Origin: Tieghemiomyces parasiticus
Lineage: Eukaryota; Kickxellomycota; Dimargaritomycetes; Dimargaritales; Dimargaritaceae
Direction of reading: 5' to 3'
Length of the DNA: 27,350 nt
Assembly (NCBI GenBank): GCA_027575765.1
Contig: JANBPT010000643.1
Coordinates: 1-27,350, forward strand
Of this stretch, positions 1-12,468 are shown piece by piece. The stretch's first letter is position 1, and every line of letters starts with the position of its first letter. The position numbers and the translations under genes were made by a program. The notes under the pieces are model-generated. The model had not been told where the DNA came from. It did not search any database and worked only from the letters and a program-made list of their open reading frames with translations.

Positions 1-672
1 CCTATCCCGGTTTATCTGGGTGCTGGCCTCCCAGTGGGCGTTCCAGGGTGGGGATTCGAAGCCAAGTAGCGGCTATGCCGAAGGCAAAAGCAGGAGCTCT
101 TAGCCACAATCGTTCGTGGCAGGGGTCACCTCATGAATCACCTTGCCAGGTTTTTAGCGTCAACATGTAAGCATCACCGCTTTCCATGAGCATTAAAAAC
201 GCAACCAGTCTACTTTGAGGCTATTCTGCCTCGGAGCTATTGGTAGGTTATCATTCCTTTAGTATAGGTTCCACGAGGATAGTGGACAGGAGACGTATGT
301 GTAGAAAAATAAATGAACGGCGCAGTGGCAACACAGGGCAACCAATGATTCGCATGGTCGGAGCGATTTACTCAACTACCCCGTCTGAGTAATGGCGCTG
401 CGAAATTCCCACCTTACCCGTATTCCATCGATGTATGGCTTCTACTTATATAAAATATTTTTTTTCGAGCCATACGCTTACCCTCTCCTATTTGAGTCGG
501 TCTGAGCAGCCATTCCGACGAGAGTAACCACCGTATAGGCGGTGAACGGGAAACTGACGTCACCGGGCTCCCTGAACTAATCTGCGTTACCTATGCTTGA
601 AAAATTGTACACCCATATACTTCAGCCCACACACTAGGGGAAAAGGGTCAGGCAGATACAATAGTCGGTATC
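1..672. other. Intergenic, no gene seen
   Basis: No reading frame of useful length and no convincing exon is visible on either strand. It lies downstream of the minus-strand PAP1 stop, so its right part probably holds that gene's 3' untranslated end. An A/T-rich tract at about 448-467 (TATAAAATA followed by eight T) is the only compositional feature. A U4-snRNA-like 11-mer near 322 was considered and rejected. Confidence 0.5.
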
Positions 673-3320
<2,648 letters not shown>

Positions 3321-4621
3321 GGTGCAAAGGATGGTCACAGGGCGGATGATTTGTACAATTGCGAGCCGGTACCAATTGCCTACGCGTATTGACTAATGGG
3401 CAGGTATGCGAGTCAAAACTGGCGGTAGGAAGCGTGGGCAATGGGGATGAGAGTTGAATGTAGGGGATGGAGGAAGACTAGAGGGTGCTGTCGGGCGATG
3501 TCGCTGGCCTGATAGGGGCGATGGCTTATACGGCTTATAAATCGGGGGAGGTCGCTGACCATAAGGTAATTGTATCAAAAAATGCGTAGGTATCGAACGG
3601 AAGTAAAGACAGCCGCAACCCTTGCGAGAGAGGCCAAAGAATAAAGCAGATGGGATGAATACACGGGATTGAAGAGCAGGGCTGGCTGACTTACCAGCCG
3701 GAATCGGCTACACACAGGCTGTGGCCAACGGGCTTGCACTGCGCAAGGCCGGAGGTGGGGGGAACTATGGGCTTCGTAGGGTCCATTGGCCGGCTCCAGT
3801 GCTTACCGCTTGGTGCACTCGTGGGCCCGCTTTGCCACGGATCTAGAGGATTGGATTAACGGCGTGGCCCTTCTCTCCTCCCCTCTGGAACACTTGCCCC
3901 GTGCACTAACCATGTTGAGCTTGGCTGTGCGTCCGCTTCAACGCCAGCCCCTCCCCCTTCCCAACGTGGCGAACACAGGGCAACTACAGGATAACCGCTG
4001 CCAAGGAGCCCTCTCTTCCCAGCCGCTCTACCCGTCGGCTCGAATCGTCGGAACATGGCTGCGCATATTACAGGTTTCTGAAGAGCCAATCGGCTCGAGC
4101 CAAGACGCTAGGCGGGATGGTTGCTTAATGATCACGTGACAATTCACTTCGCCTGCATCCTTGTACTGGCTGCTCACGTTCAGAATTCACACCACCTAAG
4201 GGCTTCTTGTAGCTGTTAAAGAGGTCTACACGTAGTGGATCATCCCCATGAAATTAGAGGCTACGCGTAGCATAAATAAAACCAGGCGGGGGTATGGCAG
4301 AGAAATGCAACGAAAAACTAGAGTTTGCTAGCCAATGGCCCCCGTTATTCGCGCGAGGCTAGCGTTGGAATTGATATTATCCTAACCTTTTTTTTTTTCG
4401 GATGCATTTTTCAGTGTCATTGAACTTTTCTTAACAGGTGTAGCTGAAATTTCACCCCTACGCTCTCGGGCACCCGCGCCTCCCCGATACCTCTCTGGGG
4501 CTTGAAGGGACCGGATACTGTCCAAGCCCACATTCTTTAGAGTCTCCCCCCGTTGCTACTTTCCCATGCCGTAGCTAGTTGATATTCGCCTCTACATACC
4601 ACCCTTTCTTGATCCCTCGCC
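3321..4621. promoter_or_regulatory. Divergent PAP1/URB1 intergenic region
   Basis: About 1.3 kb separates the two start codons, so it must hold both promoters. Seen directly: ACGCGT at 3382-3387 and 4263-4268, the second inside the perfect palindrome CTACGCGTAG (a third copy at 3093-3098 lies in PAP1 intron 1); CCAAT boxes at 4086-4090 and 4332-4336 and the reverse form ATTGG at 3785-3789; a TATAAA at 3536-3541; an A/T-rich CATAAATAAA at 4271-4280; and the palindrome TGAAATTTCA at 4445-4454. The last 200 bp before URB1 are pyrimidine-rich, like the other 5' flanks here. A 117-codon frame at 3786-4139 begins at TTG, has no recognisable content and is not called. Functional assignment of the motifs is inference. 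Confidence 0.5.
4261..4270. promoter_or_regulatory. Palindrome with ACGCGT (MCB-like) core
   Basis: CTACGCGTAG is its own reverse complement and contains ACGCGT, the MluI cell-cycle box recognised by MBF (Mbp1/Swi6-type) factors in fungi. It sits about 350 bp upstream of the URB1 ATG, directly before an A/T-rich stretch. Binding is inferred from motif identity only. Confidence 0.4.
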
Positions 4622-7600
4622 ATGTCAGCTCCCGTGCCCCCGGCCGCGGCGGCCGCTGTCAGGGCCCTGCCTTTTACTTCCTACCACGAGCTGACCCTGG
4701 CCCTCGCTAACGCCCGCACCGACCGGTTCATCGAGACTGTCGTCGACCTATACACCATGTTTGTCTGCCGCGACCACCCGCGCTCCGGCCTTAACGAGAT
4801 CCGGAACCAGGTCCTATTTGACTATCTCCGCGCGGAGCCCACCGGGGCGCCCCTCCTCAACCTGCTGGACTTGACTGCGGACCAGCCCCTGACCGACACT
4901 GTCGCCGAGCTGCTCCAGGTCCTTAACGCCGTCCTCCTCGCGGTGTCCGATACCGACGTGGCATCCGCTGGCCACACGATGGCTATGCGACTGGTCACCA
5001 ACGGTCTCCCGCTGCTCTACACATTTATCACCGGCCCGTTATACCTAGTCCGTAATGCTGCTCTGACTCTCCTGTGCACGATCGCTCGTTACAGTCCGGA
5101 GCACACTCGCCAGCTCGCTGCCACGTTCGACATGCGCTTCGAAGGTTGGGATAAAATTCTCTATCCGTTCGCCGGAGCAACACCGCCCCGCACCACTGTG
5201 GAGGTGGACAGTTTCCGCCCAGACAACCAGACCCGCCGTAGCCAGCTCATTCGCCTGGTCACCGCTCTCCTGGCCAACGGAGACGAGTCCACCAAGGTGC
5301 ACCTGCTGAGCCAGCACGCCCTGATGGGCGGAATCCTGCGTGAGCTCGACAGCGACTCCTACGAGCTCGTTTTCCACGTGCTTAGCGTGTTCCACGATCA
5401 CATCCTCAGCGATTCGCGCCTGCCCCGCCGCAGCCGCCTCGCCGCCTTTACCGAAAGGTCCATGCGTGGCCTCTTCAACCTGCTCCACCGCGGTCAGGCC
5501 GTGCTGGTCACAACCGGGGCGGTGTCCAGTTTGGTCGAAACACGCCGCACTGTGCCGATCCAGCAAGTACCGGGCGAACCGCAACCCACCCATCCGCTGT
5601 GTCCGCGACCCGATGAGAAACTGCACGCCAACCAGGCCAGCCAGGAGAAGGACTACGTTGACAGCGTCGCGGCCCTCGCTCAGCGGTTCCTGGTGCGTCT
5701 CTGCGCCACCCCCGGGTTCGGCTTGTGTGTTAAAGATAACGGTTGGTACACTACCGCCCGCCAACGCACCGGCGAGTCGGTCAGCGACCCGCTGGGCAGC
5801 GACGACGAGGACGACGAGGAACCCGACTTCGCCCTCGAGGTGGACGGCCCGGATGGCGATGATCTGCTGCCGGCCGGTGGCCAGGCTGCCCGACCCCGCA
5901 ACCTTTACCTACTGCGTATCCTGCGGGCCTGTCTCGACCCCACCCGCCACCTGCGCCGCGAGCAGTTCCTTTTGACCGTCTTGCGGGCCAGCCCCGGCTT
6001 AGTGGCGCCGTACCTAGCCAGCGATCCCTTGGACCTCACCCCGGCGCTCAGCGTGGCGTACCTGGCGAACGCTGCCCTGTTGGTCAAGGTGCTTGCCCTC
6101 CCCAACCCGCATGATCCGACCGAGCCCGGCACCTGCGCCCCACCCGCTCTGACCACACCGCCCCCGCCGGTGGCCAGCTTGACCGGCAATGTGGTGCCCT
6201 CGGTGCTGACTCGCGCCCTGTTCAACCGCTGCATGGAGGCCCCCTCTCCGCTGGTACGTTACACCGTGCTGCTCACCTTGGCGGCCGTGTGCCGTAAGTT
6301 GGATCGCGTTCTCGGGTACCTGGATGCCCAGCTGGCGCGGCTCCGTACCGCCGGCCTGGCTGACGTGGCTGTGGCCATCCCGTGGGAGGCCGCCCGCCGC
6401 GCCCTAGTGGCCCACGTGCGTCTGCGTGTCCCGGACTTCCGCTATCTCACTACCCTCCACACGTCCATTCTCAAAACCCCGCGTGACAAAAGTGGCAAGG
6501 CCAGTGGTGCGACCAAGGGCAGTGTCCCACGCCACGACCTCATTTGGGAGGTCACTCTCAAGGTTATTCAGGTCTACCAGGCCCACTTCCCCGAGCTGAC
6601 CCTTGAGACACCCTTCTACTACGGATCGCTGGTGCCCTCCCTGCCCGAGGTGATTCACCTAGCTGGCCTCACCTACGACGAGTCGGACGCCCACGCACGT
6701 GCCGCAGTCGCCCGATCCCTGATGAGCGGCCTGGCCATCCTTCGCCACACGCCGGGGTTCCGATGGAGTCACCGTACCGACACCGTAACTCTCGACCTAC
6801 GCCCCGCTGCGGGTCTGTGCGATGTGTCCCTATCGTTCGCCGGCGTCTACCTCCTCCTGGCCCTGACTGTCCCCCACCCAGCCCTGGCCCGCCGGGCCCG
6901 CAACTTGGTGCGGGATTGGTTGGTCGCCGCTGGCCTCTTCTCCCACCGACCCGCCGAATTTATTGTGTGGTTCGTCGCTCTGCGGGATCTGATTCCCACC
7001 CTGTCGACCAACCTGGACACGGTGCCCCCGAGCTACTGTTCACTGGCCCTGCGGCAAATGCTGGGTGCGCTCCACTTTCTAGACCGGGAGATCGGCATCG
7101 CCGTTAGCAATCTATCCACAGCGATGCGCGACCTTAGCGAAGCAATCCAGAGCGCCGAACGTCTCATGGAGTCTGCGGCTGATCCCGGGGTAGATGGCCC
7201 TCTCCGCACCGTCCTGACCCATCTCCCAGCCGACCGCCCCAACCCTGAGGACGAAGTACATGGCGACCTAGCCTTCAGTCCGCTCCTCGCTTCAATGCTG
7301 GGTCACCTTGGCCAGCGCTTCATGGATTACCGCGCCACCTGGCAAGCCCCGCCCGTCCTTCACGACGACACTAGAGGCAACCAGCACGTGAGCAGCGATC
7401 CGGCCTTCTACTTCCAGCTGATCACCACCGTCGTGGAGCGTCTGGGCGTCACCTACCCAGTCCGTCACGTTCTCCTCCACTTACTGGATCGGTCCCTGCG
7501 CGCCGCGGCCGCTTCAGTGGACCTGGAGGCTCTGGTACAGAACGGCGAGGACTGGCGCCCCGTAATCGCCGCCCCCGCGGGCCTCTGGACCTATGGTGAG

Positions 7601-10600
7601 AGCTTGCTGCAAACTTGGCTCGCCCTGGGTGCCGCGCTTCCGCCCGCCCTGGCCCGTAACTTGGTCGCTCCGGCCACCCAGAAACCCTGGGTTCCCGCGA
7701 GCCTGAATTCTGCTGATATCCTCGGCACCCAACGGATGGCCCTCGCTGCCGTTACCCCAGACCACGTCGGGGACTTTGAAGTGGCCTACTACTTAGATCG
7801 ACTGGCCCCGACCATCGCCCTCCCGACCATCCGGGCCCTGAGCTCCCGCCAGTCCGCCCCGCTGGAATACTTAGACATTATTATCGACAACTACCTCCGT
7901 CGCCATATTCCCTTTACAGTCAGTCCCACCGGCGAACCGGCGCTCGCCGTCCTCGTCCAGCGATCTACATCTAACCCTGAGGAAAAGCTGGCCGCTATTT
8001 TTCTCAACCAGCCCTTCGCCGTACTACACGCCGCCCTCACGCTGGGCCACCTCACCCAGCCCGTCTACCAGCATGCCCTCGCCAAGGCCCTACAGTCCGA
8101 CCTGACCGTACAACTGGCCGACGCGACGGATGCCAGTATGTTGGGGTCATTTGCCGTGCAGACCGCTCGACGTATCCTCGACTCCCTCCAACGCACCTTC
8201 CTCACCGATCGTCTCGACGCCCAGGCCAAGTCCGCCGTCAATACTCACGGACTCGGTCTCCTCACTCAACTGGCCGCCGGGCTCGCTCTGAAATCTGTCC
8301 CCACCGCGGTTGTACGTGCCCTCGCCGCCACTCTCGCCGCCCACCCGCTGGTTCCAGCCCTCCTCGATGCCCTCGCTCAGGACACTTTCCCCTTGCATCA
8401 CATCAATGAGACCGTGGCCGGCCTCCACAGCCTGCTCGCCGCCCTGCCCGACGCGGCGGCAGTCGTGGCGACCCTCCCGGTTTGGTGCCCGGTCCTCGAC
8501 CGCGCCGTCCTCACTCTGCGCGTCTTTTTAGCCGGCGCCAGTGCAGACCCACCCGCCGCGGCCGTGGCTCGCAGTACCGCCGCCTTCTTGGCGCTGCGTG
8601 ATCTCTACCCTCCGGCCGCTCTCGCTGACCTCGTCGGCGATCTGGTGGTCGCCTTCGAAGCCTGGCACGCCATCGATTCAACGTCGGCGTCCTCCCGCGC
8701 CATGGCCGGTCTTCTCAGTCAGCTCTTGCACCTTACCGGCGGCCACCCGGACCTGTTCACCACTGATTCCGCCTTCCGTCGCACCTTCGCCGCGTTCCTT
8801 ACTTTTAATGCCGTACCCAATTTGTACGTGGACCTGGACGCCGTGGCCTCCCTCTTGGTACCTTCGGCCCTCCCGGCCCTCCCGCTCCCGGCCGAGGTGT
8901 CCCCTTTCATCCCGGGGTCCACTATTGCCCTGCCTCGTGCCGATCAGCTGGTCGGCCGACTGGGCCGCGAGGGCGCAACGGCGGACACCCGGCCCTATCT
9001 AGCCCGCGTCCTCCCGGCCCTGACCCAGTCTAGCGCCGCTACTGTGTGCCGCCTCATCCAGGGCCACCGCCGCAGCCTCGACGCCTTCCGCACCTGGGTC
9101 ACTGAGCACTGGGACTCCGTCGTCCCCCTCTGGGACTCCGCCGCAACTGAGCAAATGACGACCATTGACATGACTTCCGCTCCCGACGAATTTTACCCGT
9201 GGCTGATCGTGATCCTGAGCTACCTCCGCACCGTGCTGTCAGCTCCAACCGCTGCTGATCCGAACGGCCCGCTAATCTGGCAGTCGTTCGCCCTCCCCGC
9301 CGACCGCGCCTTGGTGGCCACCCTTACGGAGACGGTGCTACCAGCCTTGTTGGTGTTTGGCACTGCAGTCGCGGCCGAGCAGAACCCAGCCACCCCCGAT
9401 GCTGACTGTCTTCGGCTCATTGGCGCCGTGGCCCGCACACTCCTAGTCGTCCCCTCGACCGTCCTGGATCAGAACTCTGAACTGGTGACCAAATGGTCTG
9501 ATGCGCTCACCCGTTCCCTAGGTCACCGCACCTCGACCACCCACGCACACCTCCACAAAGCCCGCTTTGCACCACTCGGCCCTACCCTTCTCCATTGGCT
9601 TGCCCAGGCCTGCGCCTGCCTGGCAGCCGGTTCCGTGCCTGCAGACCTCTTCATCAGTCTGAATCAGCTGACCCTAGACTACCTCCGTGGGCTTTTCGCG
9701 GCCCACCCCCGCACGAAAAGCCAGGCCGGGCCTCTAGTAACTGTTCCGTACCATTCCGAGGCCGCCGCTTTGCTAAACGCCCTCGTTAGCCTCTACTCCC
9801 ATGTACCAAGCGAGACGGAAGGCATCGAAGCGTCCCTGCATGCCTTACTAGCCACCCTAGTCCGATCGCCCGACGCCTTTGCCGTCCCGGAGCTCTTGGA
9901 GGTGGTAGTGACACTGCTTCCGCGGGCTCAGCCCACCGAACACCTCGCCACGTTGCTCCTCGCGGACCTGAACATTCACATGAAGGCCCACATCCGTCAT
10001 CTCGTCGCCCGTTCGGGCATGGGCTACGTCGACCCCGCCGAGCGAAGCTGTATCAACTCGCCCGCTGACCTTGTCGCTACCGAGGCGGATGCACCCCCGT
10101 TAGCCGCCGTGGCCCTGACCGTCCTGCTGCACACTGCCTACATTTCATCTGCCAAGTGGAGCATTTCTCCCCTGCGGCGCCTTCTCCCGTTCTACACGGC
10201 TGGCCCGTCGCTTCGCGACCAGCTGATTCGCCACTTCCTGGGCCGTTTCGAACGCGAGACCCGCCACTCGGTCGCCAAATACGCTCTGCTTTGGGGCCCT
10301 GCTGGCCGGGCCGAGCACTGGGGTGCCCTTTTCGCGGACTCGAAGAAAGCGGCCGAGACTAACCGGACCGCCGATGAGGCTACGGTTACCCTACAATATC
10401 TGCAGCTGGCCCTTCGCTGCCTGGACGCTCGGACTGTGGCCCGCACTTGTCTGACGGGGGCGTTCGATATGGCGCTGGATGGGGACACCCTCATGGCCCC
10501 GTTCGATATCCTCTGCAACCGACCAGGTCCCTGGCAGCCACAGCCCGTGGCATACGATGACGCCACCGGCGGCTGGGCGCGCGCCGCCATCGAGCTGGAC

Positions 10601-12055
10601 CAACGCCAACGCCAGTTTACCACCCTGGCTGGCGTTCCCCTGGACCACCTCGCCCTTTCGCCCGCCGACCGCCTTTACGACCCAGCCTTCCTACTCGCCC
10701 TCCTCACCACGTTTGTCCACCTCCCTCGTCTCGTGCCGTTAGATCGATTGGTTCAAACCAACCTGTTCGCTGTCGCGGTGGTTGCGTTATCCTCAGCGTC
10801 TCGTCGTACTCGCCGCTTGGCCTACACTGCCCTGGGCCATTTGAACCAGTGGCCCACTGGTCCGGACTTTGGTGCACGGGCTGAGACTCTCTTTATCCTG
10901 CAGGGCCTGCGCGCCTCCCTCCGGCCGGCGGGCCATCCCGCCGCCTTGGAAGCTGCCGTCCTGGCTGACCCGGACCCCTGTCTGCCCCGTGGGTTCACCG
11001 CCTTCCTAGCCGCAGCCCTCGATACCGTCAACCGCCCGCACGCCCCAGTCTACCCGGCCCTAGCCACCTATCTACTTGAGGCCACCCCGCTCCGTATGGG
11101 CGAGGTTCCGATGCTTACGACGGTATTCCGGTCCACCTCGGATCACGCCCGACGGGAACGCCGCTGGCTACTGGAAGTGCTAGGCCCGACCCTCCGCACT
11201 CCGCTGGATTTCGCTGCGTTCGACCGCGCTGCCGGCTGGGACCTCGTGACCAGCTACTATTCGAGTCCCATGGCCAACCTGGTGACCCGCCAGGCCATCC
11301 TCCGTGTGATCTACACGGCCACTCAGGCCCCTGCGGGCCTGCTGACGGCTCGCCTGTTTACCACTGGGCTCCTACCTTGGCTGCACCAACAGGTGCTTAC
11401 AAACACCTGGCGGGTCGACACAGACCTGATCGTTGGTCTACTACGCGTCGTACGCAGCCTACTTGTTCATGTCCGACCCCAGGACCTTGGCACTAACCTT
11501 CTTGCCTTTGACCGCGCCGTCCTGGCCCTGGTCCGTGCCGCCGCCTCCCAACTCCTACAATGCCAGCGCGCCCGCCCCGTTACCGCCGCCACTCGTGACT
11601 GGTATTTGACTCTACTCTTCGAGGTCCAAGCCATCACCACCCTACTCCATCACCGCCGTGCCGCCTGTACCACCGGCCTTTTGGACCCACAGGTTCCCGT
11701 GGACGTTATTCGCTCCCTCTTCGCCGTTCTCCGACCTTGCGAGGCCCTCGTCCTACCTTTTGATCGATCGACCCCGGCCAACTTGCTACACACTTCCGCG
11801 ACCTGCAACGCTCAGGCTTGTCCGTCTGTCTCGCTGGCACTGGCCCAAACCCTACCAGCTGATGACCTCTTTGGGATAGCCATTGCCACTGCAAACCAGG
11901 TCCTGTCCAACGCCCTGCACCTCTTTATCGAGACCGTTGGCGGACTTCGTCACCAGGCCGATCCGGACATGGCCACCTACGCCTACGGCCGCGCCCTGTA
12001 CTACGGTTTCGGGGAATATCAGCGCTGGATGCTGGAGTGTGTGCATGCCGACTAA
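4622..12055 (+). CDS. URB1: URB1/Npa1-type nucleolar pre-ribosome protein, 2477 aa, single exon
   Basis: Large helical-repeat protein of the nucleolus. In yeast, Npa1/Urb1 acts in early pre-60S particles with other Npa-complex factors, helping rRNA folding and snoRNP action. The frame is open from ATG (context CTCGCCATG) to TAA without an intron. The N-terminal Npa1 domain is recognisable at about 75-360: VLNAVLLAV near 100, LVRNAALTLL near 143-152, a DSFRPDNQTRRSQLIRLV-like helix near 198-215, and LSVFHDHILSD near 254-264. An acidic linker (SDDEDDEEPDF) is near 392-402. The long middle is Leu/Ala-rich alpha-solenoid. The URB1 C-terminal domain is visible from YDPAFLLALL near 2019 and RRERRWLLEVLGPTL near 2178 to the end. 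It is longer than the human (about 2270) and yeast (about 1760) proteins. The GC-rich codon use creates long antisense shadow frames, notably at 5045-5764. The family call rests on both end domains; the middle is too divergent to align by eye. Confidence 0.92.
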   Translation: MSAPVPPAAAAAVRALPFTSYHELTLALANARTDRFIETVVDLYTMFVCRDHPRSGLNEIRNQVLFDYLRAEPTGAPLLNLLDLTADQPLTDTVAELLQVLNAVLLAVSDTDVASAGHTMAMRLVTNGLPLLYTFITGPLYLVRNAALTLLCTIARYSPEHTRQLAATFDMRFEGWDKILYPFAGATPPRTTVEVDSFRPDNQTRRSQLIRLVTALLANGDESTKVHLLSQHALMGGILRELDSDSYELVFHVLSVFHDHILSDSRLPRRSRLAAFTERSMRGLFNLLHRGQAVLVTTGAVSSLVETRRTVPIQQVPGEPQPTHPLCPRPDEKLHANQASQEKDYVDSVAALAQRFLVRLCATPGFGLCVKDNGWYTTARQRTGESVSDPLGSDDEDDEEPDFALEVDGPDGDDLLPAGGQAARPRNLYLLRILRACLDPTRHLRREQFLLTVLRASPGLVAPYLASDPLDLTPALSVAYLANAALLVKVLALPNPHDPTEPGTCAPPALTTPPPPVASLTGNVVPSVLTRALFNRCMEAPSPLVRYTVLLTLAAVCRKLDRVLGYLDAQLARLRTAGLADVAVAIPWEAARRALVAHVRLRVPDFRYLTTLHTSILKTPRDKSGKASGATKGSVPRHDLIWEVTLKVIQVYQAHFPELTLETPFYYGSLVPSLPEVIHLAGLTYDESDAHARAAVARSLMSGLAILRHTPGFRWSHRTDTVTLDLRPAAGLCDVSLSFAGVYLLLALTVPHPALARRARNLVRDWLVAAGLFSHRPAEFIVWFVALRDLIPTLSTNLDTVPPSYCSLALRQMLGALHFLDREIGIAVSNLSTAMRDLSEAIQSAERLMESAADPGVDGPLRTVLTHLPADRPNPEDEVHGDLAFSPLLASMLGHLGQRFMDYRATWQAPPVLHDDTRGNQHVSSDPAFYFQLITTVVERLGVTYPVRHVLLHLLDRSLRAAAASVDLEALVQNGEDWRPVIAAPAGLWTYGESLLQTWLALGAALPPALARNLVAPATQKPWVPASLNSADILGTQRMALAAVTPDHVGDFEVAYYLDRLAPTIALPTIRALSSRQSAPLEYLDIIIDNYLRRHIPFTVSPTGEPALAVLVQRSTSNPEEKLAAIFLNQPFAVLHAALTLGHLTQPVYQHALAKALQSDLTVQLADATDASMLGSFAVQTARRILDSLQRTFLTDRLDAQAKSAVNTHGLGLLTQLAAGLALKSVPTAVVRALAATLAAHPLVPALLDALAQDTFPLHHINETVAGLHSLLAALPDAAAVVATLPVWCPVLDRAVLTLRVFLAGASADPPAAAVARSTAAFLALRDLYPPAALADLVGDLVVAFEAWHAIDSTSASSRAMAGLLSQLLHLTGGHPDLFTTDSAFRRTFAAFLTFNAVPNLYVDLDAVASLLVPSALPALPLPAEVSPFIPGSTIALPRADQLVGRLGREGATADTRPYLARVLPALTQSSAATVCRLIQGHRRSLDAFRTWVTEHWDSVVPLWDSAATEQMTTIDMTSAPDEFYPWLIVILSYLRTVLSAPTAADPNGPLIWQSFALPADRALVATLTETVLPALLVFGTAVAAEQNPATPDADCLRLIGAVARTLLVVPSTVLDQNSELVTKWSDALTRSLGHRTSTTHAHLHKARFAPLGPTLLHWLAQACACLAAGSVPADLFISLNQLTLDYLRGLFAAHPRTKSQAGPLVTVPYHSEAAALLNALVSLYSHVPSETEGIEASLHALLATLVRSPDAFAVPELLEVVVTLLPRAQPTEHLATLLLADLNIHMKAHIRHLVARSGMGYVDPAERSCINSPADLVATEADAPPLAAVALTVLLHTAYISSAKWSISPLRRLLPFYTAGPSLRDQLIRHFLGRFERETRHSVAKYALLWGPAGRAEHWGALFADSKKAAETNRTADEATVTLQYLQLALRCLDARTVARTCLTGAFDMALDGDTLMAPFDILCNRPGPWQPQPVAYDDATGGWARAAIELDQRQRQFTTLAGVPLDHLALSPADRLYDPAFLLALLTTFVHLPRLVPLDRLVQTNLFAVAVVALSSASRRTRRLAYTALGHLNQWPTGPDFGARAETLFILQGLRASLRPAGHPAALEAAVLADPDPCLPRGFTAFLAAALDTVNRPHAPVYPALATYLLEATPLRMGEVPMLTTVFRSTSDHARRERRWLLEVLGPTLRTPLDFAAFDRAAGWDLVTSYYSSPMANLVTRQAILRVIYTATQAPAGLLTARLFTTGLLPWLHQQVLTNTWRVDTDLIVGLLRVVRSLLVHVRPQDLGTNLLAFDRAVLALVRAAASQLLQCQRARPVTAATRDWYLTLLFEVQAITTLLHHRRAACTTGLLDPQVPVDVIRSLFAVLRPCEALVLPFDRSTPANLLHTSATCNAQACPSVSLALAQTLPADDLFGIAIATANQVLSNALHLFIETVGGLRHQADPDMATYAYGRALYYGFGEYQRWMLECVHAD

Positions 12056-12468
12056 ATGACTACTGCGCTAAGTCCCAAGGTGGACGGCGCTTTTTTTTAC
12101 TTTTTGATTTTCAATATGATCTAATGCTGGCTTTCCCAGTAGATCTGCTTACCTACACGGCTTTAGTAAATTTAGTTTTGGCTATAAATACACTGTTGTG
12201 GAGGCCATTGCTCTTAACTGGTATTTAATGGCCTTCCGCTTGAACAGCTCTGTAAGAAAAAGGCGATTTTTATTATCAACGTATAAGGAAGGTGTATGTA
12301 CTGAACCTTGGCAGGCGAGATGGTAATGAAACTGAGGGGGGCGGGAATGCACAACGACCCCCGAGAAGCCTGTAATGGAGGTGAAGCTTTTCCGGTGTTG
12401 TAGACGCTGGGTGGATGACATGAAGGAGTATAAAGACGTGACGTAAAGCACTGTAGAATTGATACGGT
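12056..12468. terminator. Convergent 3' region between URB1 and the coiled-coil gene
   Basis: About 410 bp between two facing stop codons. Just past the URB1 stop there is a T-rich run (near 12091-12112) and A/T-rich segments such as TATAAATAC near 12182, as expected for overlapping 3' untranslated ends. No canonical AATAAA is seen on the plus strand. No additional gene is supported. Confidence 0.45.

Noticed and set aside
51..64. B-box-like GGGATTCGAAGCC suggesting a tRNA
   Set aside because: No T-arm stem, no acceptor pairing and no A box upstream. No other B-box-like site in the window folds as a tRNA either.
318..470. Possible U4 snRNA: an 11-mer GCGCAGTGGCA, then CCAATGA, and a T-run about 130 nt later like an Sm site
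   Set aside because: The U6-pairing stem I sequence (TGCTAAT-like) is absent, the k-turn does not form, and there is no 3' hairpin after the T-run. Resemblance is limited to the short 5' match.
3786..4139. 117-codon plus-strand frame between PAP1 and URB1
   Set aside because: Begins at TTG, contains no recognisable domain, and occupies a divergent promoter region.
5045..5764. 239-codon frame on the minus strand inside URB1
   Set aside because: A shadow of the GC-rich codon use of URB1; no family signal, and the sense frame is clearly the gene.
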